DNA from: Sandaracinaceae bacterium
Lineage (GTDB): Bacteria > Myxococcota_A > Polyangia > Polyangiales > Sandaracinaceae
Direction of reading: 5' to 3'
Assembly: GCA_040218145.1 (NCBI GenBank)
Contig: JAVJQK010000051.1
Coordinates: forward strand, 1 to 64,000
Length of the DNA stretch: 64,000 nucleotides
The number at the start of each line of letters is the position of its first letter. The first letter of the stretch is position 1. This document shows, one piece after another, positions 28,360 through 40,960 of this stretch. Under the pieces are notes generated by a model. The model saw nothing but the letters and a program-made list of their open reading frames with translations. It was not told where the DNA came from and did not search any database. Both the position numbers and the translations under genes were made by a program.

Positions 28360-28381
28360 CCCGGGCGCGGTAGCGCCCGGG
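28360..28381. terminator. Perfect 9-bp hairpin after the CPXCG gene
   Basis: CCCGGGCGC (28360-28368), loop GGTA, GCGCCCGGG (28373-28381). It lies six bases after the stop codon. No T-run follows, so it may work as a weak or factor-assisted terminator. Confidence 0.55.
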
Positions 28382-28463
28382 CCGGTCGCCGTCGCTCTCC
28401 TCGGTCTGCTCGAGAGACGTCAGGAGAGAGCCGTCCGATCTGGTGGTGCTCAGGCCGGTCGAG

Positions 28464-28529
28464 ATGAAGCAGGTGCGCTACTGGCAGCCGGAGACGCTGG
28501 CGGACGTCCTGTTCAACTACTGGGACTGA
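28464..28529 (+). other. Possible 21-residue small ORF or gene remnant
   Basis: ATG...TGA encoding MKQVRYWQPETLADVLFNYW plus a final Asp. The frame stays open upstream, and the residues just before it (SDLVVLRPVE) read like protein. It lies tail to tail with the Uma2 gene (13 bases apart). It could be a genuine small protein or the C-terminal stub of a lost gene. No ribosome site is evident. The remainder of the 28382-28541 gap shows nothing else. Confidence 0.25.
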
Positions 28530-28541
28530 CTGAAGGGCAGG

Positions 28542-29297
28542 TCAGGGCCAGCGGCGCTCGCGCTCGAGGTGGAGCCGGAGGGCGTCGAGGGCGTCGGGGT
28601 CGAGGGAGGCGAGGTGGGCTTCGTCGACGTCCAGGTCGAGCACGGCGGCGAGGGAGCGGATGGCGTCTCGAAGCGCGCCGGCGCGTCCTTCCGCGCGTCC
28701 CTCCGCGCGTCTCTCGTCTTCCAGCTCGCGGAGGGCGCCGCGGGCGCGCAGCGCCGCGACGACGGCGCCGTCGGTCGAGGCGGTGTCGACCAGGGTGCGG
28801 ATGGGGAGCGGACGCGCGAAGCAGCGATCGTCGATCTCCCCGTCGTCGCTCATCAGCGTCCAGTCGTCGGTCTCCCGGGACCACTCCAGCACCCGCGCCT
28901 TGCGCACGAGGATGCAGAACACACGCCGCACGCCTCGCCGGGTGAGCTCGCGCGCCTTGTCGGTCGAGACGCTCATCGACTGCTGGCTGACGATCTCGAA
29001 CGCGAGCTCCTCGAGCTGCCGACCGCCGCTCTCGCTCCGGGCCGTGGGGTACACGCTCGCGTCCGGGGCGAAGTCGTTGGTCTCGCTGGTGCGGGTGAGC
29101 ATGTCGAGCGCCACCGCATAGGCGTCGGTCACGTGCGCGGCCAGCACGTAGGCGAGCCCGGTGTGGGCTCGGCCGTGCGGCTCGTCGGCCGGCGGGGCCA
29201 TGATCAACCTCCCGTGAATCACCTCGTAGCGCGCCCCCTCGCGCACGATGTGATCGTCGACGGGCGGCGACTTCTTCGGGGGGGCCGGCTCGGTCAT
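28542..29297 (-). CDS. Uma2 family PD-(D/E)XK nuclease-like protein
   Basis: 251 residues. The Uma2 core is visible: YEVIHGRLIMAPPADEPHGR, then DFAPDASVYP, LAFEIVSQQS and the ARELTRRGVRRVFCILVRKA strand-helix. Asp, Glu and Lys/Gln positions resemble the PD-(D/E)XK nuclease site. The C-terminal 80 residues are an Arg/Glu-rich coiled region with RAEGRAEGRAG repeats, common in Uma2 proteins. The family is abundant in cyanobacteria and myxobacteria; its role is not established. TATGCT lies 9 bases upstream of the ATG. Confidence 0.85.
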   Translation of the reverse strand: MTEPAPPKKSPPVDDHIVREGARYEVIHGRLIMAPPADEPHGRAHTGLAYVLAAHVTDAYAVALDMLTRTSETNDFAPDASVYPTARSESGGRQLEELAFEIVSQQSMSVSTDKARELTRRGVRRVFCILVRKARVLEWSRETDDWTLMSDDGEIDDRCFARPLPIRTLVDTASTDGAVVAALRARGALRELEDERRAEGRAEGRAGALRDAIRSLAAVLDLDVDEAHLASLDPDALDALRLHLERERRWP

Positions 29298-29331
29298 CTC
29301 GGCCCAAGCATAGCAACGGGGCCGGAGACGG

Positions 29332-29372
29332 AAAAGCGAGAGCGGCGAGCACCTCGTCGGTGCCGCCGCTCT
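29332..29372 (-). terminator. Rho-independent terminator of the Gld-type ABC operon
   Basis: On the minus strand AGAGCGGCG-GCACC pairs with GGTGC-(T)-CGCCGCTCT across a five-base loop (arms 29372-29359 and 29353-29339, one bulged base). CGCTTTT (T-run at 29335-29332) follows. It lies 27 bases past the stop of the DUF4340 gene. Confidence 0.7.
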
Positions 29373-29398
29373 TCGTGGGCTCGCCTCGGGTCAGGCGG

Positions 29399-30652
29399 TC
29401 AGTGAGCGCCGCCCTGCTGCTGCTGGAGCTGCTGCTGGATCTGGCGCATCACCTCGGGCGGGATCTGACCGCCGCCGGGGCCGCCGCCCATGCCGGGCAT
29501 GCCGGGGGGCATCCCGCCAGGCGGGCCGCCCGGGGGAGGCTCGGCCGGCTCGGCGCCGGGCTGGAAGGCCTCGACGTTCGGGAGCAGCCGGTCGGCCATG
29601 AAGCGCGACACGAGGAAGATGGTCTCGTTGCCCTCCACCATGACGTAGCGCTGCGACTCCTCGGCTTCGTTGCCGACGAGCAGGACGACGGTCTCGGTGA
29701 TGGTGGGCGACGCGGGCTCGGCCTCACCCTCGGCCGCGCCTTCCTCGGCGCCTTCTTCGGCCGCGGCTTCTTCGGCCGTGGCTTCTTCCTCGGGGGCTTC
29801 GTCCTCGTCCGCCTCGTCCTCGGTCGCCGGAGCGGTCAGGCCGATCTCGACCCGGGCCGCGCCTTCACCGAAGCCGAGCGACGCCGCGTTGGCGTCGGCC
29901 GGGGCGAAGTCGGCGGCGCGCATGCGCGCGAGGCTCGAGGCGAGCGTGCGCACGCGCGTGGCGTCGAAGTTCTCGACCGCTGCGCCCTCTTCGGCGTCCT
30001 CGGCCACGACCTGGGCCCACGCGTCGCCGCGCTTCTCGAAGGTCCAGGCGCCGTTCTCGTTGGTGAACGAGAGGCGCGCGATGCGGCCCGACTCGAGGTC
30101 GGTGATGCCGCGGTCGCGCCAGTCGCGCACCGGCTTGTTGAAGGCGAACTTGATCGAGCCGCGCACCATCAGGACCTCGTCCTGGCCCTCGAGGCGCACC
30201 ATCGTGTTGCCGCTGCGGAAGGCGCCGATCCAGCCGTCGAAGACCGTCTCGCCGCCCGCCTGCGCCACCACGTGGATGCCGTGCTCGGCGTCCACCTCGA
30301 GGTGCTCGTGGTGCTCGGCGGAGCTCGCCGCGCGGCCCGCGACCTCGAGGTCCGTCAGCTTGTCGAGCGCGGTGCTCACCGAGGTGTCGGCCGCGAGGGC
30401 CTGCACCGGCGAGGTCACGCGCCAGGTCTCCCCGTCGCGCTCGAGCCGGATGGTGCCTTCACCCTCCTCGGCCGGTCGCGTGATCTCGAGCGCGGTGATG
30501 TCGTCGCGCTCGAGCTCGGGCAGCGTGGGCGCCTCCTCGGTCTCGTCAGGCGGCGTGTCGCCGGTCTCGCTCGAGACGGCCCACCAGGTCGCGCCGACGA
30601 GAGCGGCAGCGACCACGCCCATGATCAGCAGGCGATGTCGTTCCCAATCCAT
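29399..30652 (-). CDS. DUF4340 domain-containing protein
   Basis: 417 residues. One N-terminal transmembrane helix (LLIMGVVAAALVGATWWAV), then the DUF4340 body: LERDDITALEITRPAEEGEG, IRLERDGETWRVTSPVQALA, and the repeated ARLSFTNENGAWTFEKRGDA. A Glu/Ala-rich stretch (about 275-315) and a Gly/Met/Pro-rich tail end the protein. DUF4340 proteins accompany GldG-type ABC systems, and this gene is the last in such an operon, 10 bases after GldG. It probably acts on the outer face of the membrane with the transporter. Confidence 0.85.
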   Translation of the reverse strand: MDWERHRLLIMGVVAAALVGATWWAVSSETGDTPPDETEEAPTLPELERDDITALEITRPAEEGEGTIRLERDGETWRVTSPVQALAADTSVSTALDKLTDLEVAGRAASSAEHHEHLEVDAEHGIHVVAQAGGETVFDGWIGAFRSGNTMVRLEGQDEVLMVRGSIKFAFNKPVRDWRDRGITDLESGRIARLSFTNENGAWTFEKRGDAWAQVVAEDAEEGAAVENFDATRVRTLASSLARMRAADFAPADANAASLGFGEGAARVEIGLTAPATEDEADEDEAPEEEATAEEAAAEEGAEEGAAEGEAEPASPTITETVVLLVGNEAEESQRYVMVEGNETIFLVSRFMADRLLPNVEAFQPGAEPAEPPPGGPPGGMPPGMPGMGGGPGGGQIPPEVMRQIQQQLQQQQGGAH

Positions 30653-30662
30653 CGTGGCCTCC

Positions 30663-32441
30663 TCAAGCCTTCTTGGCAGCGAGCTTCTTGCGAAGCTCCT
30701 GCAGGCTCGCCCTCTTGTTCTTGCGCATCTGCCAGCGGATCAGCCCGAAGAGCGCCACGAGCAGCGGCATCCCGAGGATGATCGACAGGCGGTAGGTCCA
30801 CTTCTTCTGGGCCCACGCGTCCATCGCCTCCGAGTGCCGGTCGCGCGCCTCGTCGAACTGACCCTGGTCCTCTTCTTCCGCCGCCGCCTGGATGTCTTCC
30901 TGGGCGAGGCGGACGTTCTGCGGCACGTCGAGCGCCGGGTCCTCGATGTTCTTCGCGCGGATGGCGATCAGGTCCGCGTCCTGCGCGAGCCAGTCGATCG
31001 AGTTGAGCGCGAAGGGGCCCGCGGCGGCCGCGGCCGGCGCCTGCTGCCCGATCTGCTGGAGGTAGCCGATGAGCTCCTCGTGCAGGACCCAGCCCGAGCC
31101 GGCCACGAGCACCCGCGCCTCCGCGGTGGACTCGGCCGGCGCCTCGATGCTCGAGGCCTCCTCGCCCGACGCGCCCGCGAACGCGCTCGGGAGCGTGCCC
31201 TCGACCGCGGCGAGCAGGGTGTGCGGGCCGCGCTCGCCCTCGAAGCGCCACTCGTCCGGGCGACGCTGACGGAGCTGGATCGACTCGCCGGCCATCACCC
31301 AGCTCGTCTCGTCGCTCGACTGCGCCAGGCGGATGCCGTTCAGCTCGTCGAAGCGGTCCGACAGCTCGATGGGCGCGGCCCACGCGAAGGGCACCTGCCG
31401 CAGCCGGAAGAGGGCCGGGTGCTCCTGCGCCTCCTCGTCGATCCCCGCGATGGGGAAGGGCGGGTAGGGCACCGGGATGGGCAGGCGCTGCATCGGCAGC
31501 GGCAAGCACTCGGCGCTGGCCACGATGCCGTCGCCCAGCTCCATGCCCCAGCCCTGCAGCAGCCGGTTGATGCCGGTGTTCGCCGCGGCGGCCGCGGGCG
31601 CGCCCTCGAGCGTGACGTTGTAGGCGCCGCCGAAGACGCCGAGCGAGCGGCCGCGCATCACGAACTGGTCGATGCGGCGGAGCTCGTCCTCGCTGAACTC
31701 CTCGATCGGGTCGATCGTGATGATCGCGCGCAGCTCGGGGTCGATCTCGTCGTCGAGGGTGACCTCGCGGACGTCGTAGAGCGGCAGCGCCTCGGAGAGG
31801 TAGCTGAGCCCCTTGGTGAGCGACGGCCCGCCGTGCCCGCTGATCAGGCCGATCGGGAGCGGCTCGCTCACGAGCTGCCGGATGGCCTGGGTGATGGCGT
31901 ACTCGAGCCCGCTGACGTCCTGGATGACCGGGATGGTCTGCTTGTCGCCGAGGTAGCGGATGACGAGGCCGCGGTAGCCCTGCTTGACCGAGAACGAGTC
32001 GTTCTCGATCGCGCGGTGCTCGACCTCGGGCACGCCGGCCTCCTCGGCCTCCTCGCGCTCGTCCTCGTCGTCCGGGTTCACGAAGCGCACGTCGATGTGC
32101 CCGCCGCTCGCCGCCTCGTACTCCTGCAGGAGGTTGCGCACGTACTGCTCGTGCGTGTTGAAGGGCGGGGGCAGATCACTGGTGAAGTACGCGGTGATCT
32201 CCATGTCGTCGCGGAGGTCGCCCACCAGGCGCTTGCTGGCGTCGCTCAGGGAGTAGCGCCGCGTCTCGGTCAGGTCGATGCGCGCGCCGCCGAGCTTGAG
32301 GTGCGCGACCACGTTCGCGGCCACGAGCACCACGAGCACCACGACCAGGTAGAGGATCGCTTCGGTCCCCTGCCGCTGGCCGCGCGTGTTGCGCTCCGGC
32401 TTCTTGGCGGAGGCCTTCTTGGTCTTCTTGTCGTCGGCCAT
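30663..32441 (-). CDS. GldG-like ABC transporter auxiliary protein
   Basis: 592 residues. A basic cytoplasmic N-terminus, one helix (ILYLVVVLVVLVAANVVAHL), then the GldG/IFT52-like domain: RIDLTETRRYSLSDASKRLV, VRNLLQEYEAASGGHIDVRF, and PIGLISGHGGPSLT. A C-terminal helix (SIILGMPLLVALFGLIRW) anchors it again. GldG works with GldA and GldF as an ABC transporter; first described in gliding Bacteroidetes, it is widespread and not proof of gliding. It lies four bases after the permease gene. Confidence 0.88.
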   Translation of the reverse strand: MADDKKTKKASAKKPERNTRGQRQGTEAILYLVVVLVVLVAANVVAHLKLGGARIDLTETRRYSLSDASKRLVGDLRDDMEITAYFTSDLPPPFNTHEQYVRNLLQEYEAASGGHIDVRFVNPDDEDEREEAEEAGVPEVEHRAIENDSFSVKQGYRGLVIRYLGDKQTIPVIQDVSGLEYAITQAIRQLVSEPLPIGLISGHGGPSLTKGLSYLSEALPLYDVREVTLDDEIDPELRAIITIDPIEEFSEDELRRIDQFVMRGRSLGVFGGAYNVTLEGAPAAAAANTGINRLLQGWGMELGDGIVASAECLPLPMQRLPIPVPYPPFPIAGIDEEAQEHPALFRLRQVPFAWAAPIELSDRFDELNGIRLAQSSDETSWVMAGESIQLRQRRPDEWRFEGERGPHTLLAAVEGTLPSAFAGASGEEASSIEAPAESTAEARVLVAGSGWVLHEELIGYLQQIGQQAPAAAAAGPFALNSIDWLAQDADLIAIRAKNIEDPALDVPQNVRLAQEDIQAAAEEEDQGQFDEARDRHSEAMDAWAQKKWTYRLSIILGMPLLVALFGLIRWQMRKNKRASLQELRKKLAAKKA

Positions 32442-32444
32442 GGC

Positions 32445-33161
32445 TCAGCTCCACCGCCGCTTCTCGAGGCCACGGAAGGCGACGAGGAGCCCGAAGATGG
32501 TCAGAGAGAGGAAGAAGAGCACGTCGCTCAGCGCGATCACGCCGCGGGTCATGCTCTCGAGGTGCCCTTGCAGGGAGACCACCTGGAAGAAGGTCGCCCA
32601 GAAGCCCGTGCTCAAGAACCCGAGCACGAGCGGCGCCACCCAGCCGAAGAAGGCCAGGAAGAAGAAGGAGATGAAGAAGGCGACGAGCTGGTTCTCGGCC
32701 AGGCTCGAGGCCATCATGCCGATGGCGAGCATCGACGCGCCCTGGAGGATGAGCCCGAGGTAGCCGGTGAAGACCGTGCCCCAGTCGAGGTCACCCAGGG
32801 TCGAGATGGCGATCGGGTTGATGATGGTCAGAGCCACGACGACCACGAAGAGGCCGAACGCGCCGAGGTACTTCCCGAGGATCACCTCGGACTCCTTGAC
32901 CGGCATCGTCAGCAGCAGCTCCAGCGTGCCGCTGTGCCGCTCCTCCGCGATGAGCCCCATGGTCAGGGCGGGCGCGGCGAAGACCATCGCGATGCCGAAC
33001 CAGGTGAAGACCTCGCTCGCCGTCGCCTTGTTGGAGAGGAAGAACGTGGACCAGACCAGCAGGCCCACGAACAGCAGGACCAGCGCCGCCGTGATGTAGG
33101 CGACGGGCCCGTTGAAGTAGCTCCGGAACTGGCGCCCGGCGATGGACATGATGTTTTGCAT
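32445..33161 (-). CDS. ABC-2 permease (GldF-like)
   Basis: 238 residues with six transmembrane helices. It opens MQNIMSIAGRQFRSYFNGPV, typical of GldF. The loop GLIAEERHSGTLELLLTMPV with SEVILGKYLGAF is the ABC-2 coupling-helix region, conserved in this family. It is the membrane channel subunit of the transporter encoded with the ATPase (2 bases upstream) and GldG (downstream). The start at 33161 is chosen because an upstream extension would run into the Glu-rich end of the ATPase gene. Confidence 0.9.
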   Translation of the reverse strand: MQNIMSIAGRQFRSYFNGPVAYITAALVLLFVGLLVWSTFFLSNKATASEVFTWFGIAMVFAAPALTMGLIAEERHSGTLELLLTMPVKESEVILGKYLGAFGLFVVVVALTIINPIAISTLGDLDWGTVFTGYLGLILQGASMLAIGMMASSLAENQLVAFFISFFFLAFFGWVAPLVLGFLSTGFWATFFQVVSLQGHLESMTRGVIALSDVLFFLSLTIFGLLVAFRGLEKRRWS

Positions 33162-33163
33162 GT

Positions 33164-34252
33164 CTACTCCTCCTCCCCTTCGTCTTCGTCGGAGGCGGTC
33201 TCGTCTTCGAGCTCTTCGTCTTCCTCGTCCTCCCACTCCTCGTCCTCCTCGAGGGCGTCCTCGGGGGTGGCGGTGGTCAGGTTGCGGAAGATCTGCTCGA
33301 GGTTCTGGGTCTTGGTGGAGAAGCCGACGAGCACGAGGCCGTTGTCGACCGCGGCGCGGAACAGCTCCGGGCGCGCGTCCTCGTCGGAGTCACTGCCGAC
33401 CGCGACCTCCACCTCCAGCTCGCCCTTGCGATCCTTGATGGTGGAGACCGAGAGCACGCCGTCGACCTTGCTGAAGGCTGCCTTGATGGCGCCCTCTCCG
33501 TCGGTCGAGTCGCGGTAGCCGCCGTCCTTCAGGCGCTTGTCCTTGAGGACCGTCAGCCGGAAGCGCGGGCCGCCGCCGCTCTTGGCGAGGCCCTCGGGGG
33601 TGTCGTCGGCGACGATGCGGCCCTTGTCGATGATGAGGACCCGCTGGCAGGTGACCTGCACCTCGGCGAGGTTGTGCGTCGACAGGATGATCGTGCGCTC
33701 CTTGCCGATCTCCTTGATCAGCGAGCGGATCTCGACCGCCTGGTTCGGGTCCAGGCCGCTCATCGGCTCGTCGAGGATGAGGATCGGCGGCTCGTGGATG
33801 AGCGCCTGCGCCAGCCCGACGCGCTGCTTGTAGCCCTTGGACAGCTCGTTGATGGACTTGGCGATCACGTCGCCCAGGCCCACCTCCTCGACCACCTTCA
33901 GGATGCGCTTGTTGCCCGCCTCGCCCTTGAGGCCGCGCATCTGCGCGACCCACTCGAGGTACTCGAGCACCAGCATCTCCTGGTAGAGCGGGGTGCTCTC
34001 CGGCAGGTAGCCGATCGACTCGCGGACGCCGATGGGATCGTCCCAGATGTCGGCGCCCGCCACGGTCGCGGTGCCGGTGGTGGGAGCGATGAAGCAGGTC
34101 AGGATCTTCATCGTCGTCGACTTGCCGGCGCCGTTCGGGCCGAGAAAGCCGAGGATCTCGCCGCGGCGCAGCTCGAAGCTGGCGTCCTTCAGCGCGACGA
34201 AGCTCCCGTACTCTTTCCCGAGGCCGGAGGCCTCGATCATCACGTCGGTCAT
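33164..34252 (-). CDS. ABC transporter ATP-binding protein (GldA-like) with acidic tail
   Basis: 362 residues. Walker A GPNGAGKST, Q-loop region GYLPESTPLYQEMLVLEYLE, signature LSKGYKQRVGLAQA, Walker B ILILDEPMSGLD and H-loop STH are intact. A regulatory domain of about 100 residues follows (RFRLTVLKDKR, VDGVLSVSTI). The final 40 residues are almost wholly Glu and Asp. First gene of the GldA-GldF-GldG-DUF4340 operon. GAGG about six bases before the ATG at 34252 decides the start. The 240-base gap upstream, shared with the divergent peptidase gene, should hold the operon promoter, but I see no convincing consensus. Confidence 0.93.
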   Translation of the reverse strand: MTDVMIEASGLGKEYGSFVALKDASFELRRGEILGFLGPNGAGKSTTMKILTCFIAPTTGTATVAGADIWDDPIGVRESIGYLPESTPLYQEMLVLEYLEWVAQMRGLKGEAGNKRILKVVEEVGLGDVIAKSINELSKGYKQRVGLAQALIHEPPILILDEPMSGLDPNQAVEIRSLIKEIGKERTIILSTHNLAEVQVTCQRVLIIDKGRIVADDTPEGLAKSGGGPRFRLTVLKDKRLKDGGYRDSTDGEGAIKAAFSKVDGVLSVSTIKDRKGELEVEVAVGSDSDEDARPELFRAAVDNGLVLVGFSTKTQNLEQIFRNLTTATPEDALEEDEEWEDEEDEELEDETASDEDEGEEE

Positions 34253-34492
34253 ACGGGACCTCTCGTAAGCGAGGGAAAGCGCCGCCGGGATGCAGGAGGC
34301 AAGGGACGGCGCGAGGTCCGGGGAGCCGAGCCCCCGGCGGGCGCGGACGATAGCCATTGAGAAATACGAGTCAAGCTCCCGGCCTCGCGCGGACCGAAAC
34401 CCATTTGAGGACGTCCTATTCCCAAAAAGATCACGGCCCCGATGTTGTCGTGAAGTTGCCTACACTAGGGCACTAGCTGCGACACTGTGGGC

Positions 34493-35260
34493 ATGGACCT
34501 CGTCCGTACGCCCGGTCTGCTGATCGCCTGCGCGCTCTTCGCGTCGGGCGCGGCGGCCCAGCTGGAGGAGCCGATGGAGCTGGGGCACGGCCCGGACCCC
34601 GACTGCGTCACCGAGGTCCACGCGTCGCTCGGCGACACGCCTCCGCGGGAAGAGACGCCTGCGATCGAGCTGCCCGAGGGGCGAGCCATCGCCGCGCTCG
34701 ACGCCCGCGCGTGCCACGCGCTCCTGCGCCAGCACGAGATCGCGTTCACGCCGCTCCCCGACACGGAGGGCGTGGCCATCCCCGTGCGGGTCGAGCGCGT
34801 GGCGGGGATGCGGGTCGCGAGCCGCGGCCACTCGGAGCTGAACGAGATCGTCGACTGCCGGCTCGCGGTGGCGATCCTCGCCTGGGCGCCCACCCTCCGG
34901 GCCGAGGGCGTCCGCGCGCTGCTGCACTACTCGACCTACCGCCCGGGCGCGCGGGTCGGGCGGAGCAACCGGGTCAGCGGCCACGCGCGCGCGCTCGCGC
35001 TGGATCTGAGCCACGTCGTGTTCCGGGACGGAACCGAGATCGACGTGCTCGAGGGCTGGACCGCGCGCGATCGCGGCGCCGCCCCTTGCGAGGGGGAGCA
35101 CGAGGAGGACGCGCCGTCCGCGCGTCTGCGGCGGCTGGTCTGCGCGGCGGTGGAGGCCGACCTCTTCCAGGTCGTGCTCACGCCCCACTACGACCAGGCG
35201 CACCAGAACCACGTGCACCTCGAGCTCGTGCCGGACGTGGACTGGTCGTTCGTGCGCTGA
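34493..35260 (+). CDS. Extensin-like family (LAS-type) secreted protein
   Basis: 255 residues. Signal peptide LLIACALFASGAAAQ. The C-terminal domain has the zinc pattern of LAS peptidases related to M15: YRPGARVGRSNRVSGHARAL with ALDL supplies the first His and Asp, and HYDQAHQNHVHLELVPD the last His pair. This fits the extensin-like C domain found in bacterial murein-processing proteins. Probably acts on peptidoglycan in the periplasm. GTG at 34487 is an alternative start two codons earlier. It lies 20 bases before the desaturase gene. Confidence 0.75.
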   Translation: MDLVRTPGLLIACALFASGAAAQLEEPMELGHGPDPDCVTEVHASLGDTPPREETPAIELPEGRAIAALDARACHALLRQHEIAFTPLPDTEGVAIPVRVERVAGMRVASRGHSELNEIVDCRLAVAILAWAPTLRAEGVRALLHYSTYRPGARVGRSNRVSGHARALALDLSHVVFRDGTEIDVLEGWTARDRGAAPCEGEHEEDAPSARLRRLVCAAVEADLFQVVLTPHYDQAHQNHVHLELVPDVDWSFVR

Positions 35261-35280
35261 TCCCCGTATCCTGGCGCGGA

Positions 35281-36522
35281 ATGAAGGAAGACCAAGAGAG
35301 CGCCGACGACCTGTCGAAGCTGGTCCAGAGCCACGGCGCGCTGAAGCCCGGCTCGGGGCTGCTCTCCGGCGTGGTCGGGCTCAGCCTCGCCGCGCTCTCC
35401 TTCCTCGGCGTCCTGGCCTTCCGTTTCCCGGCCTACACCTCCACCCCCGAGCTGCGGCAGCTCTACGACGTCAGCACGCTCCGCTACGTGATGTTCGGGG
35501 CCATGGTGGTCGCGGGCGGGGTCGCGCTGGTCAACGGCGTGCTCGGCCGCCGCCGGAAGCTCGCGCTGGCGACCTTCGCCTTCCTCGTCGTCGCCCAGGC
35601 GCTCGGCGGCCCGAACACGCCCATCGGCGACTTCCCGGACGAGACCCCCTACATCGGGCTCGACTTCTTCATCCTCGATCTCCTCGGCTCGGCGATCGTC
35701 TTCATCCTGATCGAGAAGGCGATGCCGCTCCGGCGGGACCAGCCCGTGTTCCGCCTCGAGTGGCAGAACGACCTGACGCACTTCTTCTTCAACCACCTCG
35801 TCGTCGGCTTCGTGCTCCTCATCACCAACCGGGTGGTGCACGGCACGTTCGGGTGGGCGCAGTCGGACACCATCCAGGGCTTCATCCAGCACCTGCCGTT
35901 CCCGCTCGCGGTGCTGCTCGTCATCCTCGTCGCGGATCTCGTGCAGTACTGGACGCACCGCGCCTATCACGAGGTGCCCTTCCTCTGGCGCTTCCACGCC
36001 GTGCACCACAGCGCGCCGCACATGGACTGGCTGGCGGGCTCGCGTCAGCACATCCTCGAGCTGATCCTGACCCGCATCCTCGTGCTCGCGCCGATCTTCA
36101 TCCTCGGCTTCTCGCAGCGGGTGATCGACGCCTACGTGATCATCGTGGGCTTCCAGGCGGTCTTCAATCACTGCAACGTCGACGTGCGCCTCGGGCCGCT
36201 GCGCTACGTGCTGGTCACGCCCAACTTCCACCACTGGCACCACAGCCGCGACACCGAGGCCATCGACAAGAACTACGCGGCCCACTTCGCCTTCCTCGAC
36301 CACCTCTTCGGGACGGCCGTGCGCGCCGATCGCATCTGGCCGAGCCGCTACGGGGTGGTGGGCGACTACATCCCGATCGGCTTCTTCAAGCAGCAGCTCT
36401 TCCCGTTCGTGGGCTCCACGGAGAGCCGCGAGCGCTCGATCGTGCCGCCCGAGGCGGAGTCCTGGTCTCCCGCCGTCGCGCCGGTCGGCGTCGAATCTGA
36501 CACGACCTCCGCGCACCGTTAG
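35281..36522 (+). CDS. Sterol desaturase/fatty acid hydroxylase family protein
   Basis: 413 residues with several transmembrane helices. The three His clusters of the di-iron membrane hydroxylases are present: HRAYH (after VADLVQYW), FHAVHHSAPHMDW, and NFHHWHHS. They follow the spacing HxxxH, HxxHH, HxxHH. Enzymes of this group hydroxylate or desaturate sterols, fatty acids or carotenoids; the substrate here is not clear. TATCCT (35267-35272) lies 8 bases before the ATG with no ribosome site, so it may have its own leaderless transcript or be read through from the peptidase gene. Confidence 0.9.
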   Translation: MKEDQESADDLSKLVQSHGALKPGSGLLSGVVGLSLAALSFLGVLAFRFPAYTSTPELRQLYDVSTLRYVMFGAMVVAGGVALVNGVLGRRRKLALATFAFLVVAQALGGPNTPIGDFPDETPYIGLDFFILDLLGSAIVFILIEKAMPLRRDQPVFRLEWQNDLTHFFFNHLVVGFVLLITNRVVHGTFGWAQSDTIQGFIQHLPFPLAVLLVILVADLVQYWTHRAYHEVPFLWRFHAVHHSAPHMDWLAGSRQHILELILTRILVLAPIFILGFSQRVIDAYVIIVGFQAVFNHCNVDVRLGPLRYVLVTPNFHHWHHSRDTEAIDKNYAAHFAFLDHLFGTAVRADRIWPSRYGVVGDYIPIGFFKQQLFPFVGSTESRERSIVPPEAESWSPAVAPVGVESDTTSAHR

Positions 36523-36578
36523 GCTGAACGAGCCGACGGAATGGTGAGGGTGTGGCCACTCCGTGAGGGGGAGAGTCC

Positions 36579-40223
<3,645 letters not shown>

Positions 40224-40231
40224 GGGCGGCC

Positions 40232-40960
40232 TCAGAGCGATCGGCGCGCGAGGCCCCGCAGATGCGCGACGGGTGACGCGAGCCCCACGGGGAGAGGCAG
40301 CCTGCCCGCCCGCAGATCGACCCGATGGAGGCGGCCGCCCCGCGGGTCGTGGAGCTCGAGCGCGGCGAGGGGGTCGCGATCGCTCGGCGTCACCGCCACG
40401 GAGACGGCGGCGTCGCGTCGCTCGCGGGAGATCTCCTCGGGGGTGAACGCGACGAGGTGAGGGAAGACCGGTCCGCCGCGGACGTTGCGGTGTGGTCGCC
40501 CGATGATCGGGGGGGAGTCGGCGCGGCGCATCCCGAGGCGCGCGCTCATCGTCAGGAGCGGCTGGCCCTTGCGCGTGACACGCGCCTCCACATCCACGTC
40601 GTCGTCGCTCCACTCGATCGCCGCGAGCTTCTTTGGGTAGCCGAGCAGCTCTCGCCCGAGGATGAGCGCGACGTCGTCGTCGACCACCATCCAGGGGCAG
40701 TGGACGGCGGACCGGCAAGCGTGCTCGACGGGGAGCAGGAGCCCGGCCTCCGAGTACACGGAGCCGAAGCTGTTCTGGGCGAAGTGGGCCGTGAACAGCG
40801 TCGCCGTCGAGCCCGCCAGCCGGAGGGGTCGAGGGACCCAGCGGCCGGCCACGTCGGGTCGACCGATCGTCATCTCCACCGCGAGGTAGGCGGCGTCCCG
40901 GTAGAGGAGGCCGCCGTCGGGGAAGGCGAGCCGACGCAGCTGTCTCCACGCCGCCGTCAT
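40232..40960 (-). CDS. Acetoacetate decarboxylase-like protein
   Basis: 242 residues. The ADC-like fold is indicated by GRELLGYPKKLAAIEWSDDD, where the Lys pair after GYP corresponds to the Schiff-base lysine region of acetoacetate decarboxylase, and by YSEAGLLLPVEHACRSAVHC before it. It could decarboxylate a keto-acid or be one of the many ADC-like hydratases or aldolases. Third gene of an operon with two SDRs; its ATG overlaps the SDR stop in ATGA. Substrate unknown. Confidence 0.75.
   Translation of the reverse strand: MTAAWRQLRRLAFPDGGLLYRDAAYLAVEMTIGRPDVAGRWVPRPLRLAGSTATLFTAHFAQNSFGSVYSEAGLLLPVEHACRSAVHCPWMVVDDDVALILGRELLGYPKKLAAIEWSDDDVDVEARVTRKGQPLLTMSARLGMRRADSPPIIGRPHRNVRGGPVFPHLVAFTPEEISRERRDAAVSVAVTPSDRDPLAALELHDPRGGRLHRVDLRAGRLPLPVGLASPVAHLRGLARRSL

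Noticed and set aside
28360-28381. Hairpin considered as a tRNA or small RNA arm
   Set aside because: It is an isolated 9-bp stem with a four-base loop and no cloverleaf or conserved RNA context; a terminator fits better.
34445-34466. TTGTCG and TACACT upstream of the extensin-like gene as a promoter
   Set aside because: The spacer is only 10 bases, too short for a sigma70 promoter.
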